This document shows positions 7,012-13,394 of a stretch of 14,687 nt of DNA, piece after piece. Every line of letters begins with the position of its first letter. Position 1 is the stretch's first letter. Source of the DNA: Clostridia bacterium (GTDB lineage Bacteria > Bacillota > Clostridia > Oscillospirales > CAG-272). The DNA is taken from positions 1-14,687 of the forward strand of contig JAFTNI010000254.1 of assembly GCA_017451975.1 (NCBI GenBank), in the 5' to 3' direction. A model generated the notes under the pieces. The model ran no database searches and was not told where the DNA came from. It saw only the letters and a list, made by a program, of their open reading frames with translations. The translations under genes were made by a program, and so were the position numbers.

Positions 7012-7941
7012 TTATGAAATATCCACCGGGTTATAAAATGATTTAACTTTTACGTTAGGGCTACAATATTTCTTTACTTCCTCGGCATCTCGTTCTAAGA
7101 AATAGATTTCTTCAAGTTTAGAAAGTCCCTTTAAATCAGGGATAGTTTCCACCTTCTTTTGACCTGAAATAATTATTCTTTTCAAATTCGGAAATTGAAG
7201 CAAAAAGCTCAAATCGGTTAAATTTCTGTTCATCCACAGACTTACCTCTTCAATGGATTCATTTATTCCAAATGTATTGAAATATGCTACATTCTGAATG
7301 CCAAGATATATTTTTCGCACGTTCATATCTCTCAAGAACCCATAATCTTTTATATCAACAGACCTCAAATAGAGTTCCTTGAGATTTTTGAATTCGCTCA
7401 ACTTGTCCAGCCCTTTTTTCACATTTCGGATGCCCTGGCTTTCAAGCGCCGTTATATGCACGATATCATTGATATCCATTTTATACGTTTTGTTTTCCAA
7501 ATCTATGGTTAAACCTTTAATTGATGGACTTGCATTCCTTAAAAAGCTATAATCCTTGAGGCGATAGCATCCAAATGCCAAATATTCCAAATCAAGCTGA
7601 CCGATAACCTCAATATTCTTTATTTCGGAGTGTAATTCCAAGCTGAGAGATTTTAAGTTTGGCAATCCCAATAAATATGAAATATCCTCTTCACCATCAA
7701 ACATATTGTAATGTCTGAAAGAAATATCGGGGTTTATTCCAAACAGTTCATTTAAGATGTTTATTTCATCATCCGTAGGTTCTTTTGTGGTTTGAATACG
7801 CCCTAAATTCGAATTCAAAAGTGTATTTATTATTTCTTCATCGCTTGCATTTTCATCAAAAACAATTTTTCTGAAAATATTTTTGGTGCCGCCTCTGAAA
7901 GGCAACTGAAAAAAATTTTGCGAACTTACATATGAGCCCAT
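7012..7941 (-). CDS. Leucine-rich-repeat protein, AT-rich, function unknown
   Basis: A 309-aa predicted cytosolic protein with no signal peptide or membrane helix. From about residue 75 onward, irregular leucine-rich repeats of about 20-25 residues recur: LPNLKSLSLEL, LDLEYLAFGCYRLKDYSFL, FKNLKELYLRSVDIKDYGFL, IEEVSLWMNRNLTDLSFL, FPNLKRIIISG, LSKLEEIYFL. These form a solenoid for protein binding; no enzymatic domain is visible. I chose ATG 7939-7941 (MGSYVSSQ), four bases after the GDPD stop, with TAAGG about nine bases upstream. A TTG start at 7974 would overlap the GDPD gene by 29 bases. Its base composition is much more AT-rich than neighbouring genes, and it is bounded on its 3' side by the inverted-repeat element. 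This suggests late acquisition, though it is now placed in the GDPD transcript. Similar LRR proteins can be effector-binding or immunity-type proteins, but that is speculation here. Confidence 0.82.
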   Translation of the reverse strand: MGSYVSSQNFFQLPFRGGTKNIFRKIVFDENASDEEIINTLLNSNLGRIQTTKEPTDDEINILNELFGINPDISFRHYNMFDGEEDISYLLGLPNLKSLSLELHSEIKNIEVIGQLDLEYLAFGCYRLKDYSFLRNASPSIKGLTIDLENKTYKMDINDIVHITALESQGIRNVKKGLDKLSEFKNLKELYLRSVDIKDYGFLRDMNVRKIYLGIQNVAYFNTFGINESIEEVSLWMNRNLTDLSFLLQFPNLKRIIISGQKKVETIPDLKGLSKLEEIYFLERDAEEVKKYCSPNVKVKSFYNPVDIS

Positions 7942-7945
7942 CGGA

Positions 7946-8686
7946 TCATACCTTATCAATTTTCGAAAGCCCAATATCAGGCACGTCCGTGATGATATTA
8001 TCCGAGCCCCATTCCACGAGATGCTGGATGATTACAGGCTTATTCGCCGTCCACGGGTTTACCTCTATGCCGCGCGCGTGCGCCTCGGCAATATAGTCCA
8101 CGCCAAATTCATGTTTGAATTTGTATATCTGGTCGTAGGAGGGGTGGAGCGCCGTGAAGCCCGCCGCTTTGGCATAATCCCAGGGGCACGCCATATTGTA
8201 GGAGTAGAGCGCGCCCGTATATGCACGAGGGTTCATTTCCTTAATATGCAAAAGCTTGAAGTGGTCGAAGGAAGAATACATTACCTGGTCTTCCATTTTA
8301 TATTCGCGGATAAGCTCGCCTATTTCGCGTATATATCCAAGGCTGCCCTCTTTCATTTCTATGTTTATGGTCATATCCGTAGGCTTGAAAAGGTCGAGAA
8401 TTTCGTAAAATTCGGGAATTTTAACAAAGCCGAATTTTTCGCCGCCTTCACCCGCGAAATTGTAGGAGCGAAGCGTGGCAAAATCCGTTTCTGAAATTTT
8501 CGCGTCTATTCCCGTCATTCGCTTTATGTTGTCATCGTGGTGGATAACGAGCTTGCCGTCTGCGGTTTCATAAATATCGAGCTCGATTCCGTGCGCGCCC
8601 ATTTCTATGGCAAGCGCAAAAGACTCCAGTGAATTTTCGGGCGCATACGCCGACGCGCCGCGGTGAGCCATAATTTTCGTTTTCAT
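7946..8686 (-). CDS. Glycerophosphodiester phosphodiesterase (GDPD family)
   Basis: A 246-aa enzyme that hydrolyses glycerophosphodiesters, the deacylated phospholipids, to sn-glycerol-3-phosphate and an alcohol. It has a TIM-barrel fold and needs a divalent metal. Seen motifs: MAHRGAS with His8, PENSLESFALAIEMGA, GIELDI with Glu35 and Asp37, VIHHDD with His50, and INIEMK with Glu110. These are the expected catalytic histidines and metal ligands. The end IITDVPDIGL is typical. Absence of a signal peptide points to a cytosolic enzyme. ATG 8684-8686 is chosen because AAGGAGT (8693-8699) precedes it by six bases and the HRG motif then lies at the very N-terminus, as usual. An upstream in-frame start at 8728 would translate repeat sequence. 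The LRR gene begins four bases after its stop; the metY-like gene lies 72 bases upstream on the same strand. Confidence 0.94.
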   Translation of the reverse strand: MKTKIMAHRGASAYAPENSLESFALAIEMGAHGIELDIYETADGKLVIHHDDNIKRMTGIDAKISETDFATLRSYNFAGEGGEKFGFVKIPEFYEILDLFKPTDMTINIEMKEGSLGYIREIGELIREYKMEDQVMYSSFDHFKLLHIKEMNPRAYTGALYSYNMACPWDYAKAAGFTALHPSYDQIYKFKHEFGVDYIAEAHARGIEVNPWTANKPVIIQHLVEWGSDNIITDVPDIGLSKIDKV

Positions 8687-8710
8687 CGTGCTACTCCTTG
8701 TAATTATATT

Positions 8711-8736
8711 AGGGCTCCCCTTGTGCAAAGGGAGGC
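8711..8736. repeat. Short palindromic repeat between metY-like and GDPD genes
   Basis: GGGCTCCCCTT-gtgc-AAAGGGAGGC is an imperfect hairpin. It resembles the ends of the repeat at 12553-12689 (GGCT..CCCC and GGGGGAGC words). On the minus strand no T-tract follows, so it is at most a weak terminator. A TATAAT follows on the minus strand (8704-8709), but its -35 partner is poorly placed. Confidence 0.5.
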
Positions 8737-8758
8737 TTCTTGGTTACAAAATTCCGCC

Positions 8759-10039
8759 TTAGTCTGCCAAAGCCTGAGCGAGGTCGGCAATAAGGTCGTC
8801 TGCGTTTTCAAGTCCGACGGAAAGGCGAACGAGGTCGGCGGAAACGCCTGCTGCAATAAGCTCCTCGTCGTTCATCTGGCGGTGCGTTGCGCTCGCGGGG
8901 TGCAAGCAGCAGGTGCGAGCGTCTGCAACGTGCGTTTCTATGGAAGCGAGCTTGAGCTTCTTCATAAACGCTTCTGCCGCTTTTCTGCCGCCCTTAACGC
9001 CGAAGCTTACAACACCGCAAGAGCCCTTGGGAAGGTACTTCTTGGCAAGCTTGTAATCGCGGTCGCCGGGGAGTCCGCTGTATTTAACCCATGTGATATT
9101 TTCGTGAGCAGAAAGGAACTTCGCTATCTTGAGCGCGTTTTCGCAGTGGCGCTCCATGCGAACGTGGAGGCTTTCAAGCCCGAGGTTGAGCAAAAACGCA
9201 TTCTGGGGCGACTGGATAGAGCCGAAATCGCGCATGAGCTGCGCCGTAGCTTTCGTGATAAATGCGCCTTCAAGGCCGAAGCGCTCCGTATAAGTTACGC
9301 CGTGGTAGCTTTCGTCGGGTGTGCAAAGGCCGGGAAATTTATCGGGGTACTTTGTCCAATCGAACTTGCCGCTGTCTACAATGCAGCCGCCTACGCCCGC
9401 GCCGTGGCCATCCATATATTTCGTGGTGGAGTGCGTAACGATGTCTGCGCCGAATTTGAAGGGGTTGCACAGGAAAGGCGTGGGGAATGTGTTATCGATT
9501 ATAAGCGGAACGCCGTGAGCATGGGCAGCATTTGCAAAGCGCTCGATATCAAGCACGATGAGCGCAGGGTTTGCAATAGTTTCACCGAAAACCGCCTTTG
9601 TGTTGGGGCGGAAAGCCGCTTCAAGCTCCTCGTCCGTGCAGTAGGGGGAAACGAACGTAAACTCTATTCCCATTCTCTTCATCGTAACGGAAAAGAGGTT
9701 GAACGTGCCGCCGTAAATCGTGGAAACGGCAACAACGTGGTCGCCGCAGGAAGCGAGGTTGAATATCGTATAGAAGTTAGCCGCCTGGCCGGAGGAGGTA
9801 AGCATTGCCGCCGTGCCGCCCTCGAGCGCCGCTATTTTTGCCGCAACATAATCGTTAGTGGGGTTCTGAAGGCGCGTGTAGAAATATCCGCTTGCCTCAA
9901 GGTCGAAGAGCTTGCCCATATCTTCGCTCGTATCGTATTTGAACGTAGTGCTCTGAATAATCGGTATCTGGCGCGGCTCGCCGTTGCCGGGGACATAGCC
10001 CGCCTGTATGCATTTTGTTTCAATGTTCAGTTCTTTCAT
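8759..10039 (-). CDS. metY: O-acetylhomoserine sulfhydrylase / aminocarboxypropyltransferase (Cys/Met PLP family)
   Basis: A 426-aa PLP enzyme of the Cys/Met metabolism family that makes homocysteine from O-acetyl-L-homoserine and sulfide, the direct sulfhydrylation route to methionine. Visible landmarks: YTRLQNPT (Tyr54, Arg56), SSGQAA at 82-87, IDNTF with Asp182 which contacts the PLP nitrogen, and the Schiff-base lysine Lys207 in THSTTKYMDGHG. The Arg in ENADDL-adjacent VRLSVGLE contacts the carboxylate. Length near 425-430 and the long insertion after GGCIVDSG (FDWTKYPDKFPG) favour MetY over the shorter MetB/MetC enzymes (about 380-400). AAAGGAG lies just before ATG 10037-10039. A strong promoter sits immediately upstream, and the leader is too short for an S-box or T-box. 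The specific substrate is inferred from family. Confidence 0.92.
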   Translation of the reverse strand: MKELNIETKCIQAGYVPGNGEPRQIPIIQSTTFKYDTSEDMGKLFDLEASGYFYTRLQNPTNDYVAAKIAALEGGTAAMLTSSGQAANFYTIFNLASCGDHVVAVSTIYGGTFNLFSVTMKRMGIEFTFVSPYCTDEELEAAFRPNTKAVFGETIANPALIVLDIERFANAAHAHGVPLIIDNTFPTPFLCNPFKFGADIVTHSTTKYMDGHGAGVGGCIVDSGKFDWTKYPDKFPGLCTPDESYHGVTYTERFGLEGAFITKATAQLMRDFGSIQSPQNAFLLNLGLESLHVRMERHCENALKIAKFLSAHENITWVKYSGLPGDRDYKLAKKYLPKGSCGVVSFGVKGGRKAAEAFMKKLKLASIETHVADARTCCLHPASATHRQMNDEELIAAGVSADLVRLSVGLENADDLIADLAQALAD

Positions 10040-10078
10040 TTTCGTTCTCCTTTATATGAGAAAATTTATTACGTACAA

Positions 10079-10107
10079 ATTATATCACTTGTAAGCCTTT
10101 TAGTCAA
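10079..10107 (-). promoter_or_regulatory. Promoter of the metY-like gene
   Basis: Minus strand TTGACT (10102-10107), a 17-base spacer, then a perfect TATAAT (10079-10084). The leader to ATG is only about 35 bases and AAAGGAG lies in it, so there is no room for a SAM or T-box leader. Confidence 0.87.
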
Positions 10108-10170
10108 TATTATTCCTTTTTCTTAATTGTAAATCATTTCTTGCAAAGCCGCTTTTCGCATAATAACAGC

Positions 10171-10199
10171 AAAACCGCTTGTTTTCACAAGCGGTTTAT
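10171..10199. terminator. Hairpin terminator after the thioesterase gene
   Basis: AAACCGCTTGT (10172-10182), loop TTTC, ACAAGCGGTTT (10187-10197): an 11-bp perfect stem. On the minus strand the following sequence is TGCTGTTATT, a poor U-tract; on the plus strand it is TTTATT. It most likely ends the mntP-thioesterase unit before the metY promoter. Confidence 0.72.
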
Positions 10200-10211
10200 T
10201 CACATATACTA

Positions 10212-10928
10212 TTATTTTTCCAGCTCCATTATGGCGCGGACTTCGCCGTCTGCGCCCTTGAGTGTTACAACATAAGCGTTTTCCGTTTCACCATAGCAGC
10301 ATTTCACCGTTTCGCCGTATTTTATCGCCTGGCGGTACATAATGCGGAAGCGCGAAAACTCTTTGCCCTCGTAAACGTCCTCGGGCAGCATAAGCTTCGC
10401 CACATCGAGGTAGAAAACATTGTTCATATGGTGGTTCGCGTCTATAAAGCTGCGCATAACCGTGAAATCCTCTTCACGCTCGTAGCTTTCGGGCTCGGAA
10501 AGCTTGGGAACCCAAGTAAATGTAAAGTTTGTGCGCTCCTTTTCGCTTTCGTAAGCGGCGGCAACGGCGGGCGTGGCACGCTCCAGCTTCTGTGTAGCGG
10601 CGTTTACGCGCGCCCAATTGGAAATCGCCGTAACGCAAAGCTCGCCGCGGCTGTTGTAAATTTCAAATTCACGGCAAGCGGAAACTCCGCGCATATCGCG
10701 GCTCCACGTCTGCGCCGTTATTGTATCTTCATATTCGGGGCGCTTGATTATTTTCACATCGTAAGCCGTAAGAAACCAGCGTGCAGAGCAGGTTTTTATG
10801 CTCTCGCCCGCGCGCGTGCCGTGTATGCACGCCATATTTTCGAAAATTTTAAGAATCGCAGTGTCGGAAAGCTTGAGGTCACTTGTTATATCGCTGTAGC
10901 CAACGTAGAATATTTCTTTTACAACCAT
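10212..10928 (-). CDS. Acyl-ACP thioesterase-like double-hotdog protein
   Basis: A 238-aa protein of the bacterial acyl-ACP thioesterase family (related to plant FatA/FatB), which hydrolyses acyl-ACP to free fatty acid in the cytosol. Two hotdog repeats can be seen: an N-terminal half (FYVGYSDITSDLKLS..., then ISNWARVN) and a C-terminal half with DANHHMNNVFYLD. The latter matches the D-x-N-x-H-x-N-N motif that carries the catalytic Asn and His in the plant enzymes. Length is normal for bacterial members. The start at ATG 10926-10928 has only a weak GGTAGG-like ribosome site. It begins 21 bases after the mntP stop without a terminator between, so both probably share the riboswitch-controlled transcript. 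Chain-length preference cannot be read. Confidence 0.88.
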   Translation of the reverse strand: MVVKEIFYVGYSDITSDLKLSDTAILKIFENMACIHGTRAGESIKTCSARWFLTAYDVKIIKRPEYEDTITAQTWSRDMRGVSACREFEIYNSRGELCVTAISNWARVNAATQKLERATPAVAAAYESEKERTNFTFTWVPKLSEPESYEREEDFTVMRSFIDANHHMNNVFYLDVAKLMLPEDVYEGKEFSRFRIMYRQAIKYGETVKCCYGETENAYVVTLKGADGEVRAIMELEK

Positions 10929-10949
10929 ATTTTTTACCTACCCAAAAAT

Positions 10950-11519
10950 TTAAAAATTAATTATTCCCAAATGCTCGAGAAGTATTTTTATACCCATAAG
11001 AATGAGTATAACACCGCCCGCAAGCTCTGCTTTCGCCTTGAATTTCGCGCCGAAAACGTTGCCTATCTTCACGCCCACGGCGGAAAGAGTAAACGTGATT
11101 ATGCCGATAAACGCCACGGCAAACCAGATGTTTACGTCGGGCATAAAGCCGAAGGTTACACCCACTGCAAGCGCATCTATGCTCGTGGCAACCGCCATGG
11201 GCACCATGGCTTTCACGCCGAAGGAATCGCAGCATTCCTCTGCTTCGCCGTGCAGAGCCTCGCGTATCATATTGCCGCCAATAATGGCGAGAAGCACAAA
11301 GGCTATCCAGTGGTCGAATTTAGTTATGTAAGCTTCAAATTGCTTGCCCAGGAAATAACCCGCAAGCGGCATAAGCCCCTGAAAAGCGCCGAAGTAAAGC
11401 CCCACTATAAGCATGTGCTTCGGTTTGAGGTCTTTCTCGGAAAGACCCTTGCAAACGGCAACGGCAAAGGCATCCATCGAAAGCCCCACGGCAATGATAA
11501 AAAGTTCGAATGTTGACAT
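10950..11519 (-). CDS. mntP: Manganese efflux pump MntP
   Basis: A 189-aa inner-membrane exporter of Mn2+, matching the family length of about 188. Six hydrophobic helices are evident in two inverted three-helix halves. Each half carries the family's signature aspartate: Asp16 in SMDAFAVAVCKG and Asp115 in SIDALAVGVTFG. The central loop (about 88-103, GEAEECCDSFG) contains a Cys pair. ATG 11517-11519 is chosen because GGAGG lies about nine bases upstream and the family N-terminus starts here; an extended in-frame reading to 11636 merely translates the riboswitch. The yybP-ykoY manganese riboswitch in its leader independently supports the assignment. Confidence 0.96.
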   Translation of the reverse strand: MSTFELFIIAVGLSMDAFAVAVCKGLSEKDLKPKHMLIVGLYFGAFQGLMPLAGYFLGKQFEAYITKFDHWIAFVLLAIIGGNMIREALHGEAEECCDSFGVKAMVPMAVATSIDALAVGVTFGFMPDVNIWFAVAFIGIITFTLSAVGVKIGNVFGAKFKAKAELAGGVILILMGIKILLEHLGIINF

Positions 11520-11582
11520 TAAAACGTCCTCCAAAACATTTTTCGGGAACCTTCCCTGCGCCCGGGGCGGCATTTGACAAAC

Positions 11583-11620
11583 AAAAAAAGACCCACCTAC
11601 CCCTTGTTGGCAGATAAGTC
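11583..11620 (-). terminator. Riboswitch expression-platform terminator
   Basis: On the minus strand GACTTATCTGCC pairs with the GGGTAGGTGGGTC side over 12 continuous pairs including several G-U, with a short AACAAGG loop and then seven T residues. The 5' arm contains the conserved GAGACTT segment of the aptamer. Ligand-bound aptamer and terminator are therefore mutually exclusive, which fits Mn-dependent antitermination. Confidence 0.85.
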
Positions 11621-11708
11621 TCATCGCTTGAAGCAAAGCCAGAAAGCGCGCTTTCAGTATGTTGACTTCGCCACGTTGCTTTTCGCAACGCCGATTACTC
11701 CCCTATTT
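11600..11708 (-). ncRNA. yybP-ykoY manganese riboswitch
   Basis: The transcribed strand carries the conserved AGGGGAGTA near the 5' end (about 11695-11705), the GTCAACATACTG stretch of the central junction, and GATGAGACTTATCTGCC at the 3' side. These correspond to the two Mn2+-sensing loop regions of the family. Internal hairpins are visible (GTTGC-GAAAA-GCAAC; GAAAGCGCGCTTTC). It is directly followed by a terminator and then mntP. Family knowledge: Mn2+ binding prevents termination and turns efflux on. Confidence 0.92.
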
Positions 11709-11717
11709 AACAAGATT

Positions 11718-11746
11718 ATTGTATCATATTTTACCCCGTTTGTCAA
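11718..11746 (-). promoter_or_regulatory. Promoter of the riboswitch-mntP-thioesterase transcript
   Basis: Minus strand perfect TTGACA (11741-11746), a 17-base spacer, then TACAAT (11718-11723). Transcription would start near 11711, just before the aptamer. Confidence 0.88.
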
Positions 11747-11772
11747 GGATTTCTTGCAGAGATACCGTGAAA

Positions 11773-12048
11773 TCAGCTTTTCTTGCGCTTGAATTTTCTC
11801 ACAATAGAGCTGCGTATTCTTTCAAATAGCGTATCCACCTCGGGGTGTGGTATTTCGTTTGTGCCTATCACTTCCCTGAATATGCGGTTTATACCTTTTT
11901 TATATTTGGGGCTGAATTCAATTTCTTCGTTGTCATCGTCGCTCACGCCAAACGCTTCTATTTCTTTTCTGTTCGCCTCCAGCAACGCCGCCTTCAATTT
12001 TTCTTTGCCCGAAAGAATTTTTTCTGTATTTGTTTCTTTCATATTCAT
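11773..12048 (-). CDS. Small charged protein of unknown function, coupled to an XRE regulator
   Basis: A 91-aa soluble, highly charged protein I do not recognise. The first half (KEKLKAALLEANRKEIEAFG) should be helical, an acidic patch SDDDNEEIEFS follows, then KYKKGINRIFREVIG and a basic tail RKFKRKKS. There is no membrane helix or enzyme motif. The EIEFS-x-KYKK-type patch recalls the cytosolic start of some clostridial sigma-regulatory proteins, but those normally continue into a membrane segment that is absent here. Its ATG (12046-12048) overlaps the XRE gene stop as ATGA, so translation is likely coupled; a second Met is at codon 3. The pair is AT-richer than neighbouring genes. Partner or antagonist of the upstream regulator is an inference only. 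Confidence 0.7.
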   Translation of the reverse strand: MNMKETNTEKILSGKEKLKAALLEANRKEIEAFGVSDDDNEEIEFSPKYKKGINRIFREVIGTNEIPHPEVDTLFERIRSSIVRKFKRKKS

Positions 12049-12341
12049 TTATTTCCCACCACGCACAAATTTTGAGCATTTCCCGATAATTCATCACTAT
12101 CCCCGCAAAGCCAAGCCATAGATACACCAAGCGCTTTAGAAATCATTAATAATTCTGCATCGCAAATATGCCTTTGATTTTTTTCTATTCTGGAAATTAT
12201 CACGGGTGTCATTTCCATTCCCATAAGCTGTATTTTTCTGGCAAGGTCATCTTGCGTCATAGGTGGTTTTTGCAAAGCCCGCCCCAAACGAACGCGCTCA
12301 GCACATATATTTCCTTTCACCAAAAATAAACTCCTTGCCAT
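12045..12341 (-). CDS. XRE-family helix-turn-helix transcriptional regulator
   Basis: A 98-aa DNA-binding protein with a Cro/C1-type helix-turn-helix at about 29-75: TQDDLARKIQL, then TPVIISRIEKNQRHICDAELLMISKALGVS. This contains the usual TQ-x-x-LA, SRIE-x-x-x-R and L-x-x-IS-x-ALGVS features. The short C-terminal tail (AWLCGDSDELSGN) carries no effector domain. I chose ATG 12339-12341 with GAGG five bases upstream; a GTG two codons earlier would overlap that ribosome site. It overlaps the 91-aa gene by four bases. The AT-rich upstream DNA has two TGTATAAT copies 20 bp apart that could be its own operator. The protein could be a phage- or plasmid-derived control element, or the antitoxin-like half of a pair. 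Confidence 0.87.
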   Translation of the reverse strand: MARSLFLVKGNICAERVRLGRALQKPPMTQDDLARKIQLMGMEMTPVIISRIEKNQRHICDAELLMISKALGVSMAWLCGDSDELSGNAQNLCVVGNK

Positions 12342-12552
12342 ATACACCTCAAACCAATTAGTTTTACAAATTTATTATATTAATTTTATAATAAAAATAA
12401 AATTAATAGTTAATAGAGTGTATAATAAATATCTACTCTGTATAATTGCAAAAATTTTTTTGTGCCGTTCGGCGGGAGGAGCAAGCGCATCGTACTTGGA
12501 TCTCGCGGCGGTATGCGGTGCAAATTTACAAGCAAAAGAAAAAGTAATTTGA
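12342..12552. other. AT-rich regulatory region upstream of the XRE pair, no gene
   Basis: Bases 12350-12465 are extremely AT-rich. A minus-strand TATAAT occurs at 12374-12379, but the -35 at a 17-base spacing is only TTTTAT. The stretch 12466-12552 returns to mixed composition. I see no gene, ribosome site or terminator in it. Confidence 0.6.
12415..12446. promoter_or_regulatory. Phased TGTATAAT direct repeats with AGAGT/ACTCT inverted repeat (candidate operator)
   Basis: TGTATAAT occurs at 12419-12426 and again at 12439-12446, exactly 20 bp apart (about two helical turns). AGAGT (12415-12419) and ACTCT (12435-12439) form an inverted repeat across the first copy. Placed 75-105 bp upstream of the XRE start, this could be an autoregulatory operator, or chance in AT-rich DNA. 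Confidence 0.4.
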
Positions 12553-12689
12553 GCCTCTCACTCTGGGAGAGGTGGCACCGTTAGGTGACGGAGAGGGCTA
12601 TGCTAAAAACTCGAAATTGTATCAAAAATTCATGTTTTTGATGTTTGCCCTCTCACCGCATGCGCGGAGCTCCCCCATAGGGGCGAGCC
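12553..12689. repeat. MITE-like palindromic intergenic repeat
   Basis: The ends are imperfect inverted copies: GCCTCTCACTCTGGGAGAGG on the left and, read inverted, GGCTCGCCCCTATGGGGGAGC on the right. Both lead inward to an exact GAGAGGGC (12591-12598) / GCCCTCTC (12647-12654) pair. A central hairpin ATCAAAAA/TTTTTGAT (12621-12642) closes the structure. From memory, repeats with the words GGGAGAGGTGGCACCG and GACGGAGAGGGC are dispersed in gut Clostridia. The element has no coding potential of its own; an open frame through it is translated repeat. Confidence 0.75.
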
Positions 12690-12710
12690 TAAAGTTAGTT
12701 TATCGCATAG

Positions 12711-12744
12711 AAAAAGAACTGCCCCAGGGCAGTTCTTTTTCTTT
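12711..12744. terminator. Bidirectional terminator after the OGG1/CXXC-protein unit
   Basis: AAAAAGAACTGCCC (12711-12724), loop CA, GGGCAGTTCTTTTT (12727-12740): a 14-bp perfect stem flanked by A and T tracts, three bases past the stop of the minus-strand gene. Confidence 0.92.
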
Positions 12745-12746
12745 TA

Positions 12747-13394
12747 TCAATTCAATTTTATTTTCACAGCATCGAAAAGGTCGCGCGTTTCCATGTTTTC
12801 AGAGCAGAAATATTCGCGCCTTTTGCCGCACTTTTTACACATTATGCGCACCTTACCTATCTCGTTTTCAACGAGGAAATCGCCGCCCTCGCGGCAGTCG
12901 CATTCGATCTTGCCCTCCTCGCAAAGGTCACCAAGCACAAAAAGTATCATATCGCGCACGTGCTCGTCGTTGTAAAGCCCCTCGTCTTCTTCAAGGCCCT
13001 GGTTTTGCGCGTAGATTTCCGCAAGCTCTGTATCGTCTATAAGCTCAGAAAGGCGCTTATCGCTTTCCTCTGCTGCTTTGAGCACGGCGCCCTTAGCGCC
13101 CGAAAAGCATATGCTCACGCCCGAAAAGTTACAGGGAAACTCGAAAATTTCTCTGCTCATAAGCAAATCCTTTGCAATAACGTATTGGTGCGGCTTCGCG
13201 CAGAAAAGGCACGGCACGATAAGGCGCACCTTACCCGCGCCCTCCTGCTTTATAAGCAGCTCGCTTTCGCCGCAAGAGCATTTCAGCTTTATCATGTCAC
13301 CCGTCAGCGCGAAAACACCCGTTACACTCACGACAGATTTGCCGCAAGCGGGGCAACGGTATGAAACCACCGTATCCTGAGGTCTTAATGCCAT
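12747..13394 (-). CDS. Uncharacterised multi-zinc-ribbon (CXXC) protein
   Basis: A 215-aa cytosolic protein I cannot name. It is rich in paired cysteines: CPAC (14, 17), CSC (39, 41), CLFC (62, 65), CDC (165, 167), CKKC (186, 189), plus Cys88, 96, 158 and 197. The N-terminal third resembles zinc-ribbon or rubredoxin-like knuckles. The middle (about 105-160) is acidic and helical (EESDKRLSELIDDTELAEIYAQ). The C-terminal third has a second cysteine cluster. Two or three Zn sites are likely, suggesting nucleic-acid or protein binding. Its ATG shares one base with the glycosylase stop (TAATG), so the two genes are translationally coupled. A function linked to DNA repair is inferred only from this. 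The gene ends just before a strong terminator. Confidence 0.85.
   Translation of the reverse strand: MALRPQDTVVSYRCPACGKSVVSVTGVFALTGDMIKLKCSCGESELLIKQEGAGKVRLIVPCLFCAKPHQYVIAKDLLMSREIFEFPCNFSGVSICFSGAKGAVLKAAEESDKRLSELIDDTELAEIYAQNQGLEEDEGLYNDEHVRDMILFVLGDLCEEGKIECDCREGGDFLVENEIGKVRIMCKKCGKRREYFCSENMETRDLFDAVKIKLN

Noticed and set aside
10040..10084. S-box (SAM) or T-box leader before the metY-like gene
   Set aside because: The leader is only about 35-45 bases from a good promoter, too short for either, and no conserved leader motif is seen.
8663..10126. 487-codon plus-strand open frame
   Set aside because: Antisense shadow of the metY-like gene and its promoter; no recognisable domain, Cys/Ala/Val-rich composition typical of a shadow.
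10179..11516. 445-codon plus-strand open frame
   Set aside because: Antisense of the thioesterase and mntP genes, running through a terminator hairpin; no motif.
11520..11636. N-terminal extension of MntP
   Set aside because: The sequence is the riboswitch and its terminator; MntP proteins begin at the Met at 11519, which has its own GGAGG.
12572..13042. 156-codon plus-strand open frame
   Set aside because: Starts in the MITE-like repeat, crosses a terminator and continues antisense to the CXXC-protein gene.
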